This document shows, in pieces, positions 1 through 7,750 of a stretch of DNA of 37,214 nt. The translations under genes were made by a program, and so were the position numbers. How positions within the stretch are numbered: position 1 is the stretch's first letter; the number at the start of each line of letters is the position of its first letter. The notes beneath the pieces were generated by a model, which saw only the letters and a program-made list of their open reading frames with translations, ran no database searches and was not told where the DNA came from. The stretch is from NCBI GenBank assembly GCA_938028625.1, contig CALIZB010000003.1, forward strand, positions 76,103-113,316, read 5' to 3'. The DNA is from an uncultured Bacteroidia bacterium. GTDB taxonomy: Bacteria > Bacteroidota > Bacteroidia > JANWVE01.

Positions 1-652
1 GATTTAAGGTAAAACTGTCAAAATCTACCCCTGCGGGAATAACTTCTATGGGTACAGTAACTTTGAGGTCTTCACGCATGCGTCTAGCGTCCTCTTCGGT
101 AATCGCTAAAATGCCGTCAAACTTATTGAAATATTTGGCTTCAAAACGCTTCAGTTTCTTTGCTAAATAACGAATATACTCCGCCTGCGGACTGCGGGAA
201 GCATTTTTATACAAACGCTCCCATATCAGATATTCTACATTGTGCGACCTTAAAAAAACAGGAATATCAGTATATCTTCGGATAATATCTATGTACCATG
301 CCACAAAAGTACCTTCTAAATGAACTATATCAAATGTTTGGTTTTGCAGTAGTTCTTTTAACTTTTCGCTGAATTCTTTGCTTATAAATCGCTCCACGTT
401 GTATGGAACAGATTTGAATAAATTAAACATTGCCTTAAACATGCGTATATCCGTGTTAATATCCACAGCATGTACAGCCGTGCAAATATCTTTTATGCTT
501 TCAGGTTTCTGATAGTGTTTATTAGTATTAAGGGCGAGAACCGTAACGTTATTTCCTGCTTTTTGTAGGTATTTGGTAGTGTTATACATAGCAATAGCCC
601 CCCCGTCATGAGGAGGATAGGGTATGCGCGGGCTAAGTTGTAAGATATTCAT
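1..652 (-). CDS. Glycosyltransferase family 4 (GT-B), N-terminal part, runs off left edge
   Basis: I translated this frame by hand: it opens with ATG at 652 and stays open for 217 codons to the window edge. It begins MNILQLSPRIPYPPHDGGA, the usual N-terminus of GT4 enzymes, with the DGGA loop that binds the sugar nucleotide. Further in are VHLEGTF, RSHNVEYLIWERL and AITEEDARRM, and the visible end reads IPAGVDFDSF, matching the IPNGVD hinge between the two GT-B domains. The nucleotide-binding C-terminal domain lies outside the window. The probable role is transfer of a sugar from a nucleotide donor in the cytoplasm during surface-glycan synthesis; the substrate is unknown. A TAnnTTTG box ends 4 nt before the ATG. 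The gene diverges from the rhodanese lipoprotein. Confidence 0.88.
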   Translation of the reverse strand, partial: MNILQLSPRIPYPPHDGGAIAMYNTTKYLQKAGNNVTVLALNTNKHYQKPESIKDICTAVHAVDINTDIRMFKAMFNLFKSVPYNVERFISKEFSEKLKELLQNQTFDIVHLEGTFVAWYIDIIRRYTDIPVFLRSHNVEYLIWERLYKNASRSPQAEYIRYLAKKLKRFEAKYFNKFDGILAITEEDARRMREDLKVTVPIEVIPAGVDFDSFTLN

Positions 653-656
653 TGCG

Positions 657-664
657 CAAAATTA
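657..664 (-). promoter_or_regulatory. -7 box TAATTTTG of the glycosyltransferase
   Basis: It matches TAnnTTTG on the minus strand, 4 nt before the ATG at 652. It is back to back with the plus-strand box at 666-673, with one base between them. Confidence 0.65.
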
Positions 665-665
665 T

Positions 666-673
666 TACTTTTG
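666..673 (+). promoter_or_regulatory. -7 box TACTTTTG of the rhodanese lipoprotein
   Basis: It matches TAnnTTTG, 7 nt before the ATG at 681. Any -33 element would have to lie inside the coding region of the divergent glycosyltransferase. Confidence 0.65.
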
Positions 674-680
674 CAGGTAT

Positions 681-1124
681 ATGCTACGAGCTTGTATTAT
701 TCTTACAGGAATATTCTTTTTTATTGCCTGCCATTCGCAAAGAAAAACAGGAAATAAAGAAACAGACGGTATTGACAATTTTACTTTTAGCAAAGACAAA
801 CTAATTCAGGGTCTACCCGCAGAGCGTTTTAACCGCGTATTAGACTCACTTAACCCTGTTATCATTGATGTCAGAGAACCTGAAAAATATGCCATAAAAC
901 ACATAAAAAATGCTATTAACCTTAATTATGAAAGTTTGAATTTTACATTAGAAATAAGCCGTTTAGACAAAAACAAGATATATGCTATTTATTGTGATAA
1001 CGGCATCAGAAGCAAACTAGCCCTGCAAAAATTTATAGATGCGGATATAAAAACTGTTTTTCTGCTCAAAGGCGGATTAGAATCCTTTCATAAATACAGC
1101 GATAAAACAGAGCAAAAACAGTAA
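681..1124 (+). CDS. Rhodanese-like lipoprotein
   Basis: 147 residues. I chose the ATG at 681, not the longer frame from 624, because it follows the promoter box and opens directly with a lipoprotein signal: a hydrophobic stretch ending FFFIAC, so Cys17 should be lipidated. The rest is a single rhodanese domain with DVREPEKY at 63-70 and the active-site loop CDNGIRS (Cys105), close to the CxxGxR consensus. Rhodanese domains carry persulfide sulfur or sense redox state; here it would act anchored at the membrane, facing the periplasm. The donor and acceptor are unknown. It stands alone, divergent from the glycosyltransferase. Confidence 0.87.
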   Translation: MLRACIILTGIFFFIACHSQRKTGNKETDGIDNFTFSKDKLIQGLPAERFNRVLDSLNPVIIDVREPEKYAIKHIKNAINLNYESLNFTLEISRLDKNKIYAIYCDNGIRSKLALQKFIDADIKTVFLLKGGLESFHKYSDKTEQKQ

Positions 1125-1370
1125 GCAACGCTCTTGTAAAAGTCCAAAACAATAGGGTTCTTTCCAATTAAAGAAAATTTTTTCTCATAACTTTCTCAAA
1201 ATCAATATAAAGCGAGTTTAAAGTCAGGTTTTTTTTGATAACTAATTTTTTACACATAATACATTCATAACGAATTATGTACAACCAAAAAATGCGTTTA
1301 TAGGAAACAAGTCCATTATTTATTCCCTCAATTTTTTTAACCATTGAAACTAAAACAAAGTAAAAATAGT

Positions 1371-1378
1371 TACCTTTG
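1371..1378 (+). promoter_or_regulatory. -7 box TACCTTTG of the OsmC-family gene
   Basis: It lies 6 nt before the ATG at 1385. The TTG inside it is in frame with the gene and creates a false longer ORF from 1376. A TTG at 1344-1346 is a possible -33 element. Confidence 0.7.
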
Positions 1379-1384
1379 CACAAT

Positions 1385-1804
1385 ATGAAAAGACATGCCT
1401 CTGCCGTTTGGAATGGCACATTAAAAGAAGGTAAGGGAAGTATCACTACCCCCAGCACAGTGTTAAATAAAACACAATATTCATTTACTTCTCGTTTTGA
1501 AGAAGGTATCGGAACAAATCCTGAAGAACTAGTCGCCGCGGCGCACGCGGGCTGTTTCAGCATGGCACTCTCTGCCCGAATTGCTAATGCAGGTATTACT
1601 CCTGATAGCGTAGATACCAAAGCTACCGTAGATATGAAAAATGACGGTGGTTGGTCAATTACAGGTATTCATCTAGAAACTGTGGTAAAAGCCAATGGTT
1701 TAACCAACGAAAAACTGCAAGAACTTGCCGAAGATGCCCGTGCCAAATGTATTATTTCCAGACTTTTTTCTGTTCCTGTTACAATGGAAGCAAAGTTAGG
1801 TTAG
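1385..1804 (+). CDS. OsmC-family peroxiredoxin
   Basis: 139 residues, normal for OsmC. The family reduces organic hydroperoxides in the cytoplasm with a pair of cysteines. Both are present: Cys57 in AAHAGCFSMALS and Cys122 in RAKCIISRLF. The opening KRHASAVWNGTLKEGKG and the glutamate-containing FEEGIGTNPEELVAAA segment are classical OsmC features. The ATG at 1385 is preferred to the in-frame TTG at 1376 because that TTG is the end of the promoter box. A hairpin terminator follows, so the gene is probably monocistronic. It could be OsmC rather than Ohr because of the WNG N-terminal motif; the separation is not certain. Confidence 0.93.
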   Translation: MKRHASAVWNGTLKEGKGSITTPSTVLNKTQYSFTSRFEEGIGTNPEELVAAAHAGCFSMALSARIANAGITPDSVDTKATVDMKNDGGWSITGIHLETVVKANGLTNEKLQELAEDARAKCIISRLFSVPVTMEAKLG

Positions 1805-1827
1805 TAGTTATACTTTGTTCTATAAAC

Positions 1828-1859
1828 TGACCTTGTGCCTAAAGCATAAGGTCATTTTT
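1828..1859 (+). terminator. Rho-independent terminator after the OsmC gene
   Basis: Stem TGACCTTGTGC (1828-1838) pairs with GCATAAGGTCA (1844-1854), with one G-U pair and a 5-nt loop, followed by TTTTT. Confidence 0.8.
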
Positions 1860-1918
1860 ATTTGTAAAAAACTGAAAACAATGTATATTCGTAAAATAAC
1901 ATACGTTATGCCCACTTT

Positions 1919-2581
1919 ATGAGATTAGATTTTGACCCTGCTCGCAAGTATCAAGAGATATTAAATCATTATCAGTTATTAGATAAAATCAATCAACATG
2001 TATCTTTAATTGTGTATATTTTAGATGTTCATACATTAGATGTGCATTTTACCACACAAGAAATACAGAATATTTTAGGATACGAGCATCAAGAAATACA
2101 AGAAATGGACATAAAAGCCATTAGAAATCTTTTTTTCCCACAAGATTTACATAAGTTTATACAACATCTTAATACTGCAAAAGAACTCCCTGACAATGAA
2201 GTAGCAAAAATAGATTATCGCATGTATAGAAAAGATGGCAAACTGATATGGTTGCAAAACAAAACCCTTGTTTTTGAACGAGATGCACTTGGCAAATCTG
2301 TTAAACTCTTGGGTATTGCGGAAGACATCACAGAACGTATTGAGTTTATTGAAACCTTGCAGGAACGAAACAAACAGCTGGAAGAAATTGCATGGTTAAA
2401 TGCCCATGAAATCCGAAGACCTGTGGCGTCTATCTTGGGTTTAATGAGTTTATTGGATAAAGAAAACCTTGCTAATCCGCAAAATCAGGAGATTATAGCA
2501 CTTTTGGAAAAAATGGTAAAAGAATTGGATATAGTAATAGGAAATATTTCCGTTACGGCAAGTCTGCACAGAAAAAAATGA
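1919..2581 (+). CDS. PAS domain plus histidine-kinase DHp helix, no ATPase domain
   Basis: 220 residues. Residues ~25-145 form a PAS domain: FTTQEIQNILGYE, then YRKDGKLIWLQN, ending in the PAC signature LLGIAEDITER. A short helical linker leads to an H-box, HEIRRPVASILGL, with the would-be phosphoacceptor His163. Only 57 residues follow the histidine, enough for the second helix of the dimerisation domain but not for a HATPase_c domain; no N, G1 or G2 boxes are seen and the frame ends cleanly at a terminator. It may be a partner or phosphate relay for another kinase, or a PAS dimerisation module with a vestigial H-box. No signal peptide or membrane segment is seen. No perfect promoter box is found; TATATTCG at about 1884 is one base off. 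Confidence 0.85.
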   Translation: MRLDFDPARKYQEILNHYQLLDKINQHVSLIVYILDVHTLDVHFTTQEIQNILGYEHQEIQEMDIKAIRNLFFPQDLHKFIQHLNTAKELPDNEVAKIDYRMYRKDGKLIWLQNKTLVFERDALGKSVKLLGIAEDITERIEFIETLQERNKQLEEIAWLNAHEIRRPVASILGLMSLLDKENLANPQNQEIIALLEKMVKELDIVIGNISVTASLHRKK

Positions 2582-2619
2582 AAAAAACACCGCACAAAAA
2601 TTAAATTAAGCGGTGTTTT
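2582..2619. terminator. Bidirectional terminator hairpin
   Basis: AAAAACACCGC (2582-2592) pairs perfectly with GCGGTGTTTTT (2609-2619). The A-run on the left and T-run on the right let it work on both strands, between the PAS-DHp gene and the convergent pseudogene. Confidence 0.85.
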
Positions 2620-2638
2620 TGTATTTGTTCAAATTCTA

Positions 2639-3178
2639 CTATAGTAGAGAGATAGTGTAATCTTTACCATTGATGGTAATTACGGCTTTGTCGCATTGAC
2701 CATCTTTACCATAATCTACTATTCTGTCTGGTTTCCCATTGATTTTAACTACAGTTTTACCACTGGTGAAGAATTTAGTACATTTTGCGGGTTCAAAGCG
2801 GAGTGGGTCGTTACTGTCTGTAATTTCTGTGTAAGATACTCCATTCTGGTCTTTACCTGTAAGGTTATTTTCTATTTTCCAGTAATCATTGGTAAAGTCG
2901 TTTAGGGTAGAACTACCATCTGCTACTTTATACCATGTACGCTTGCGTGTGCCACTCCAAGTGATAGCTTTACCATCAGGATACGTAATTTTAGCATCAG
3001 TAATAGTTTCTGTATACACCCAATTATTGTTTGTTGCTGTATTTTTTTCATAAGCAATGTTAATAGTACCTGTACGCGTAGCAAATTTACTGTCAGGTTG
3101 TCCTACTTGGTTACCGTTAGATACACGATAAGTTTCAAAACTGGCAAGACATAATGTATAAATTTCATAAGGAAAGAT
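2639..3178 (-). pseudogene. 5'-truncated lipoprotein-like gene fragment
   Basis: An open frame runs from just after a TAA at 3179-3181 to the stop at 2639, 179 codons, and reads like a real protein throughout: repeated Thr/Tyr-rich strands such as ATRTGTINIAYEK, VYTETITDAKITYP and KRTWYKVADGS, ending VITINGKDYTISLL. The only possible start in frame is a GTG at 3019, which would cut through a continuous beta-strand pattern. No ATG, TTG, signal peptide, lipobox or promoter box lies upstream. Similar repeat-strand proteins in Bacteroidota are usually secreted lipoproteins, so the N-terminal half with its export signal appears lost. An ATG at 3168 opens another frame but closes after 20 codons. 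It lies 57 nt downstream of the SDR gene, which may mark the deletion joint. It could be an expressed short protein, but I think decay is more likely. Confidence 0.65.
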
Positions 3179-3236
3179 TTAAGATTAAATAAATAAAGTA
3201 CTTGTACGAAAACGATTGTAAAAAGTTTAATTTTTT

Positions 3237-4025
3237 TTACAAACAACCTGTTCTTCCTCCGTCCACAGGTATATTAATACCTGTGATATAGCTTGCCCAT
3301 TCACTGGCTAAAAAAGCCACAGCAAAGGCAATTTCTTCGGGTTTTCCAAAACGTTGCATAGGAATTTCATGTAACATTTCTTGAATAATAACCTCTTCAA
3401 TTTGATTTGTTTTTATGCTTTTATTATGAATAATACTTTGCAAACGTTCTGTACTAGTTGCACCAGGTAATACATTATTTACAGTAATTCCATATTTAGC
3501 TACTTCATTAGAGAGTGTTTTTGCCCAATTAGCAACGGCGGCGCGAATAGTATTAGAAACACCTAATCCTTTAAGAGGTTGTTTTACAGAGGTAGAGATA
3601 ATATTGATAATTCTGCCAAACTGTATTTCTTTCATTTTGGGAAGAACAGTCTGTGCAATAAGATGATTACAAATTAAATGTTGTTCAAATGCGTTTCTGA
3701 ATTCTTGTATTTGTGCATTTTGAATTTCTCCTGCAGGAGGTCCGCCTGTGTTATTGACCACAATGTGTATAACATTGAACTGTATGTAATTTTCTACGGC
3801 TTTTTGCACCTGTTCAGGATTAGAAAAATCTGCTACAAGATAGCTGTGTTTTTGCTCAGAAGAACAAAATAAAGTGTTTATTTTTTCTTTTAGTTTGCTT
3901 TCATTTCTTGCCATTAGTACCACATTAGCGCCTAATTCAGCAAACAAAACAGCTGTGGCGCCCCCGATACCTTGGGTAGCGCCACAGATTAAAGCATTTT
4001 TTCCTGTAAGATGTAAACTTTGCAT
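3237..4025 (-). CDS. SDR-family oxidoreductase with altered catalytic motif
   Basis: 262 residues, the usual size of a classical SDR. The Rossmann motif is GATQGIG (15-21), the NNTGG motif stands at 91-95 in place of NNAG, and the C-terminus has PEEIAFAVAFLASEWASYITG with VDGG, all as in 3-oxoacyl-ACP-reductase-like SDRs. The active-site serine region is NIISTS (~141-146). At the position of the catalytic YxxxK the protein has S157-N-T-I-R161. A known group of BKR-like SDRs lacks the perfect tetrad in the same place, so this looks like a family trait and not damage. The substrate is unknown. A box TAGCTTTG ends 4 nt before the ATG. Confidence 0.9.
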   Translation of the reverse strand: MQSLHLTGKNALICGATQGIGGATAVLFAELGANVVLMARNESKLKEKINTLFCSSEQKHSYLVADFSNPEQVQKAVENYIQFNVIHIVVNNTGGPPAGEIQNAQIQEFRNAFEQHLICNHLIAQTVLPKMKEIQFGRIINIISTSVKQPLKGLGVSNTIRAAVANWAKTLSNEVAKYGITVNNVLPGATSTERLQSIIHNKSIKTNQIEEVIIQEMLHEIPMQRFGKPEEIAFAVAFLASEWASYITGINIPVDGGRTGCL

Positions 4026-4029
4026 ACTG

Positions 4030-4037
4030 CAAAGCTA
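4030..4037 (-). promoter_or_regulatory. -7 box TAGCTTTG of the SDR gene
   Basis: It matches TAnnTTTG on the minus strand, 4 nt before the ATG at 4025, and predicts a leaderless transcript. Confidence 0.65.
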
Positions 4038-4049
4038 CTAAAAATAGAC

Positions 4050-4601
4050 TTATGCCCCTACTAATGCTCTAAATTCTCCGTTAGTAACCGTTCTTACATT
4101 ACCTGAACTTAAAGAAGGAACTCCTACTCTGCCCGTGAAAGTACCTTTTATGTAACGTTTGTTTTTGTCTAATTGAGAAACTTCAATTTCTGTAATTGTA
4201 ATTTTATCACCGGGTTCAGGAGGCACCACAGCAGACGACCACAGGTTGGAAGTACCTGCCTTATAGGCAAAAGTAATAGCAGTTGTGCTTAATGCTTGAA
4301 TAGGATATTCGCCTGTGGTTACTGCGGCTAATGAGTCTTTACCTGTGTTAATGGTAATACCCATGTAAGGATACGAAGTATTGGGCGCAACAATAGTAAT
4401 GGTTTTGCTGGAAAATGTACCCACAGGTGCTGCATTGGTGTACTGATAGGTATTACCACTTCCTGTAGTGTCTACTACCGCTTTAATCCATACACCTGTA
4501 AATTGTGAAGCAGGTACATCATTATCGGATTTTTTAGCACAAGATGTCCATAAGGCAAAAACTGCCAGAACAAGAGATAGAAAAAGAACCTGTTTTTTCA
4601 T
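4050..4601 (-). CDS. Small secreted lipoprotein, unknown function
   Basis: 183 residues from the ATG at 4601; the in-frame start 30 nt earlier would bury the signal. The N-terminus MKKQVLFLSL followed by a hydrophobic stretch ending LWTSC gives a lipobox with Cys21. The mature part is Thr/Ser/Val-rich with short beta-strand-like segments (FTGVWIKAVVD, AITFAYKAGT, YIKGTFTGRVGV) and looks like a small lipocalin-type or immunoglobulin-like beta fold. I do not recognise the family. It lies 24 nt upstream of the SDR start on the same strand, although the SDR has its own promoter box. Confidence 0.8.
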   Translation of the reverse strand: MKKQVLFLSLVLAVFALWTSCAKKSDNDVPASQFTGVWIKAVVDTTGSGNTYQYTNAAPVGTFSSKTITIVAPNTSYPYMGITINTGKDSLAAVTTGEYPIQALSTTAITFAYKAGTSNLWSSAVVPPEPGDKITITEIEVSQLDKNKRYIKGTFTGRVGVPSLSSGNVRTVTNGEFRALVGA

Positions 4602-4658
4602 AATTGTTAAAAATTTCACGTAAAGCAACAAAATTTATACCATATACCCAAATCATTT

Positions 4659-6113
4659 TTATTGTACAAGTATAATCCCTTTTTGTTCAATGCGATACTG
4701 CCAATCTGTGTGTAGAATAATCGCTTTTTTTAGGTTATGTTTCTTTAGATGTTTTTTTACTTCATTTTCAGGTAAGTTCATGTATACATTTCTCTCCGCA
4801 TAATACATTACTTGTGGTGATATACTACTGCTACTACGTAGTACTAATAGTTCATTATCAGGACTTAACTTTACTAATTCTGATGCAAAATGTTGTATCT
4901 CATTACCTTTTTTATACTTAATTCCTTTGTAGGTTACATACAAAGCCGATAAGAATAATATTCCATAACTCATATTGAGCATATACTCTGAAAATTTTGC
5001 TTTTGATACCATAAAAGTCCATAATATCAATATAGGAATACTTGTTTTTAATACCGAAAAATCATTTTCAGCAGTAAAATTCAAAAAAATAATATGGTGT
5101 AATAAAATAGCTATCAATATAATTGTAAAGACATGGGGCAGTTTTACAAAAGATAAAAAAACCTGTTTTTTAAAGTTTGTTATGAGTATGATAAGCATGC
5201 TTAATACCACAGGATAATAATGCACTGTATAGTACCATAGTATAGTAATATATGTATCTAAATTCCATCTTGAAAAATACTTTACATGGTTAGAAACCGC
5301 TCTTTGATTAGCTTTATCAATAAGTGCTGTTTTCAGTGCTTCCCAACCTGCTATATGCGAATATATCCAAAAGGTTAAAACCATTGCTAATGAGGTAAAA
5401 AGTATCCATGTAAAATAATGTAAAGATAGATTAAGAGTTTTTTGTGTCCATACATGGTGTATAATCAAAATAAAAGTCAGAAAAATACCTATCCATTCTG
5501 TAAAAGTGAGCAAGAACAAACTAAATCCTGTTAAAATTGTATTTTTGAAAGTTTTTCTATGCACATAATTTTGATACAAAATAAGTGTTGTTACAATACC
5601 TATCTGCGCAACAATATCACAAAAGTATGCCTGCGTATGATACCTTAAAGTAACAGGAAGCAAAAAATATCCTGACGCACCGAATACAGCAAATTTGTCG
5701 GTAAAACCGCATTTTTTTAATAGAAAATACAGTAAAATACCTGTAATAAGTTGTATCAATAGTGTAATAACTTGTAAAAAAACTTCATTTGGAGATATAT
5801 GAAGCAAAGCTACAATTCCATGTAAAATATAAAATGCCAAAGGTGGATAAGAAATGTAATATCCGTTACCGCGTGCATCTGTTACTCCTGAAATAAAAGG
5901 AATATGTTTATCTGCTTTTCGGTAGAAAGTATAAGGTAAAGCATAATGATGATTTTGTATACCTTCTTTTTGCCATATTTTAAGGATAATCAAAGTATGC
6001 CCTGCAAGCCATTCTTGGTGTCCAAAGCCTTCTAACTTCTGCCCTAAAAAAGGTATGCGAATACAAATAGAAAAACAAAATATACACAGAACTGTCAGAA
6101 GGCTTTTTTGCAT
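4659..6113 (-). CDS. Multi-pass membrane protein, GT-C/ArnT-like glycosyltransferase candidate
   Basis: 484 residues from the ATG at 6113; the TTG at 6119 belongs to the promoter box. There are about ten hydrophobic membrane segments. The architecture resembles GT-C enzymes of the PMT/GT39 type: a first membrane helix, then a large first loop with acidic residues (EGFGHQEW, VTDARGNGYYISYPP where PP precedes a helix), and a short soluble C-terminal domain (LLVLRSSSS, AIILHTDWQYRIEQKGI). Such enzymes use polyprenyl-phosphate sugars on the outer face of the inner membrane; the acceptor is unknown. Identification rests on overall layout and the YPP-after-loop feature, so the enzyme class is an inference. 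Confidence 0.7.
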   Translation of the reverse strand: MQKSLLTVLCIFCFSICIRIPFLGQKLEGFGHQEWLAGHTLIILKIWQKEGIQNHHYALPYTFYRKADKHIPFISGVTDARGNGYYISYPPLAFYILHGIVALLHISPNEVFLQVITLLIQLITGILLYFLLKKCGFTDKFAVFGASGYFLLPVTLRYHTQAYFCDIVAQIGIVTTLILYQNYVHRKTFKNTILTGFSLFLLTFTEWIGIFLTFILIIHHVWTQKTLNLSLHYFTWILFTSLAMVLTFWIYSHIAGWEALKTALIDKANQRAVSNHVKYFSRWNLDTYITILWYYTVHYYPVVLSMLIILITNFKKQVFLSFVKLPHVFTIILIAILLHHIIFLNFTAENDFSVLKTSIPILILWTFMVSKAKFSEYMLNMSYGILFLSALYVTYKGIKYKKGNEIQHFASELVKLSPDNELLVLRSSSSISPQVMYYAERNVYMNLPENEVKKHLKKHNLKKAIILHTDWQYRIEQKGIILVQ

Positions 6114-6116
6114 GTT

Positions 6117-6124
6117 CAAAGATA
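6117..6124 (-). promoter_or_regulatory. -7 box TATCTTTG of the membrane protein gene
   Basis: It lies 3 nt before the ATG at 6113. Its TTG is in frame and creates an apparent start at 6119. Confidence 0.68.
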
Positions 6125-6128
6125 GTGT

Positions 6129-6163
6129 AAAAAAATCCCCTGCAAAAACATCATTTGCAAGGG
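6129..6163 (-). terminator. Rho-independent terminator of the TonB-like gene
   Basis: On the minus strand CCCTTGCAAA (6163-6154) pairs with TTTGCAGGGG (6146-6137), one G-U pair, and is followed by ATTTTTTT. Confidence 0.8.
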
Positions 6164-6188
6164 CGCGATGTAAGATTTGAAATACTAT

Positions 6189-6659
6189 CTACTTTTTATC
6201 CTGATTGGCAGGAGTTGAATTAGGCAATATAAACCGAATAGGAATAAATAAACGTGCAGGGATTTTTTTGCCGTTAGCTTCTGCGGGTGTCCATTTGGGC
6301 ATAGAACTGATAACTCGTAAAGACTCTTCATCACAACCGCCACCTATACCTTTGACTATGGTAGGTTGGGTTACATTTCCTTCTATATCTATTACAAGAC
6401 TCACATATACCGTACCCTTAATTCCTTGTTCTTTGGCTTTTGCAGGATACTTTATGTTCTTTGCAATAAATTTCATTAGTGAGTCTTCTCCATAAGGGAA
6501 TTTAGGCATGAGGGTATCACCACGAAAAAGATAACTCATTTCTGTGTATACATTACTCGGATTTTTTACTTCATTTTGCTTAAATGTGCCTGCAAAACTT
6601 TTTACAGATAAAACTACAAGCAACACAAATGTTAAGATAATTTTACTGTATATAATCAT
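6189..6659 (-). CDS. Periplasmic TonB C-terminal-domain protein
   Basis: 156 residues. An N-terminal signal peptide (hydrophobic 5-19, ending KSFAG) is followed by a short linker and a TonB_C domain at about 65-145: FIAKNIKYPAKAKEQGIKG, VYVSLVIDIEGNV, the Gly-rich KGIGGGCDEESLRVI and WTPAEANGKKIPARL. These are the hallmarks of TonB carboxy-terminal domains. True TonB keeps an uncleaved anchor and a proline-rich spacer across the periplasm; this protein has neither, so it is more likely a soluble periplasmic adaptor than a classical energy transducer. The start is the ATG at 6659 with a 24-nt leader after the promoter box. Confidence 0.87.
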   Translation of the reverse strand: MIIYSKIILTFVLLVVLSVKSFAGTFKQNEVKNPSNVYTEMSYLFRGDTLMPKFPYGEDSLMKFIAKNIKYPAKAKEQGIKGTVYVSLVIDIEGNVTQPTIVKGIGGGCDEESLRVISSMPKWTPAEANGKKIPARLFIPIRFILPNSTPANQDKK

Positions 6660-6683
6660 ATATGTAAGAAATTATTATGCCCA

Positions 6684-6691
6684 CAAAGTTA
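6684..6691 (-). promoter_or_regulatory. -7 box TAACTTTG of the TonB-like gene
   Basis: It matches TAnnTTTG, 24 nt before the ATG at 6659, so a short leader is expected here. Confidence 0.6.
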
Positions 6692-6832
6692 AATACTTTT
6701 TTGCTTCAAAGCAAGGTATATTTTTTTGCCTTTTTGTACAAGTCAATCTAACTTTTTAAAGTCCAGAAAGGATTTTACACTGTTTTTTCACAAATAAAAC
6801 TTATTACTGAAATTTTCAAATGGTTTTTTGTG

Positions 6833-6840
6833 TATCTTTG
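6833..6840 (+). promoter_or_regulatory. -7 box TATCTTTG of the EcsC operon
   Basis: It matches TAnnTTTG, 16 nt before the ATG at 6857. Confidence 0.6.
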
Positions 6841-6856
6841 TATTTAGATTTTTATC

Positions 6857-7729
6857 ATGGCAAAACTTAATCAATCTGAACAAAAAATACTAGAAGAAAT
6901 CAATGCATGGAAAGGAGAAAGCCCCAGTTTTTTATCCAAGATTAGTTCTACTTTGGCAAAACCTATCAACTTGGCAGGTCAATTGATACCTAATGATGTG
7001 CAAAATAAAATGGCAGAAATGGTGCAAAATGTAATGGATAAATTACAAACTGCATCTAATTGGACAGTAAGTGAAAAAATTATCATACAGGACATACAGC
7101 AATATGCACCTCATATTCAAGAAATCAAAGACATAAAAACGGTCAGTATTCAAGATTTAGACAGTGTTTCACAAGAATATCTCAAAAGTAATAAATTAGC
7201 TAGTGCCATGCAAGGTTTAGGTACAGGCTTGTTAGGTTGGGTAGGTTTAATTGCAGATTTACCTGCTTTTTTTGTGGTTGCCATGCGATTAATTCATCAG
7301 ACAAGTTTATGCTATGGCTATTCCCGAGAGGGTGAAAATGCAGAATTTGAAACCAATTATATGTTGCATGTATTCAAAGTAGCTACAGCATCTTCTATTG
7401 TAGAAAAACAGCAAGCGCTTTCTGCCCTCAAAGATTTGGAAACAGACTTTTATCAAGAACAAGAACCTTCTGATGACCCTCTCGTAAAACATGTAACCAA
7501 AAAAATTGCCATAGGACTTTCCAGCAAACTTGTGCAAGAAATTATTACGCAGATTTTACAAAGAAAAGCTATTGCCATGATTCCGGGTGTGGGTGCCTTA
7601 CTCAATTCAGGATTTAATTATCTCTATATGCAGGATATAGGTAAAACAGCTTATATGCTGTACAGACAACGCTTTTTACGCGACAAATCCGGGCGGGGCA
7701 AAGTGGTTACCATTAAAATTGATGATTAA
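6857..7729 (+). CDS. EcsC-family protein
   Basis: 290 residues, all covered by an EcsC-like domain. Diagnostic parts are an N-terminal amphipathic region, the glycine-rich hydrophobic block GLGTGLLGWVGLIADLP (about 122-138) followed by RLIHQTSLCYGYS, and a second hydrophobic block AIAMIPGVGALLNSGFNYLY near the C-terminus. The molecular role of EcsC is unsettled; in Bacillus it is encoded with an ABC transporter, which is absent here. The two hydrophobic blocks suggest membrane association. It is 21 nt upstream of the ATP-grasp gene and probably in one operon with it. Confidence 0.88.
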   Translation: MAKLNQSEQKILEEINAWKGESPSFLSKISSTLAKPINLAGQLIPNDVQNKMAEMVQNVMDKLQTASNWTVSEKIIIQDIQQYAPHIQEIKDIKTVSIQDLDSVSQEYLKSNKLASAMQGLGTGLLGWVGLIADLPAFFVVAMRLIHQTSLCYGYSREGENAEFETNYMLHVFKVATASSIVEKQQALSALKDLETDFYQEQEPSDDPLVKHVTKKIAIGLSSKLVQEIITQILQRKAIAMIPGVGALLNSGFNYLYMQDIGKTAYMLYRQRFLRDKSGRGKVVTIKIDD

Positions 7730-7750
7730 AAAAATCACTACATTTACAGA

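Noticed and set aside
1168-1620. 150-codon minus-strand frame
   Set aside because: It overlaps the clearly coding OsmC gene and reads low-complexity sequence in the A+T-rich gap.
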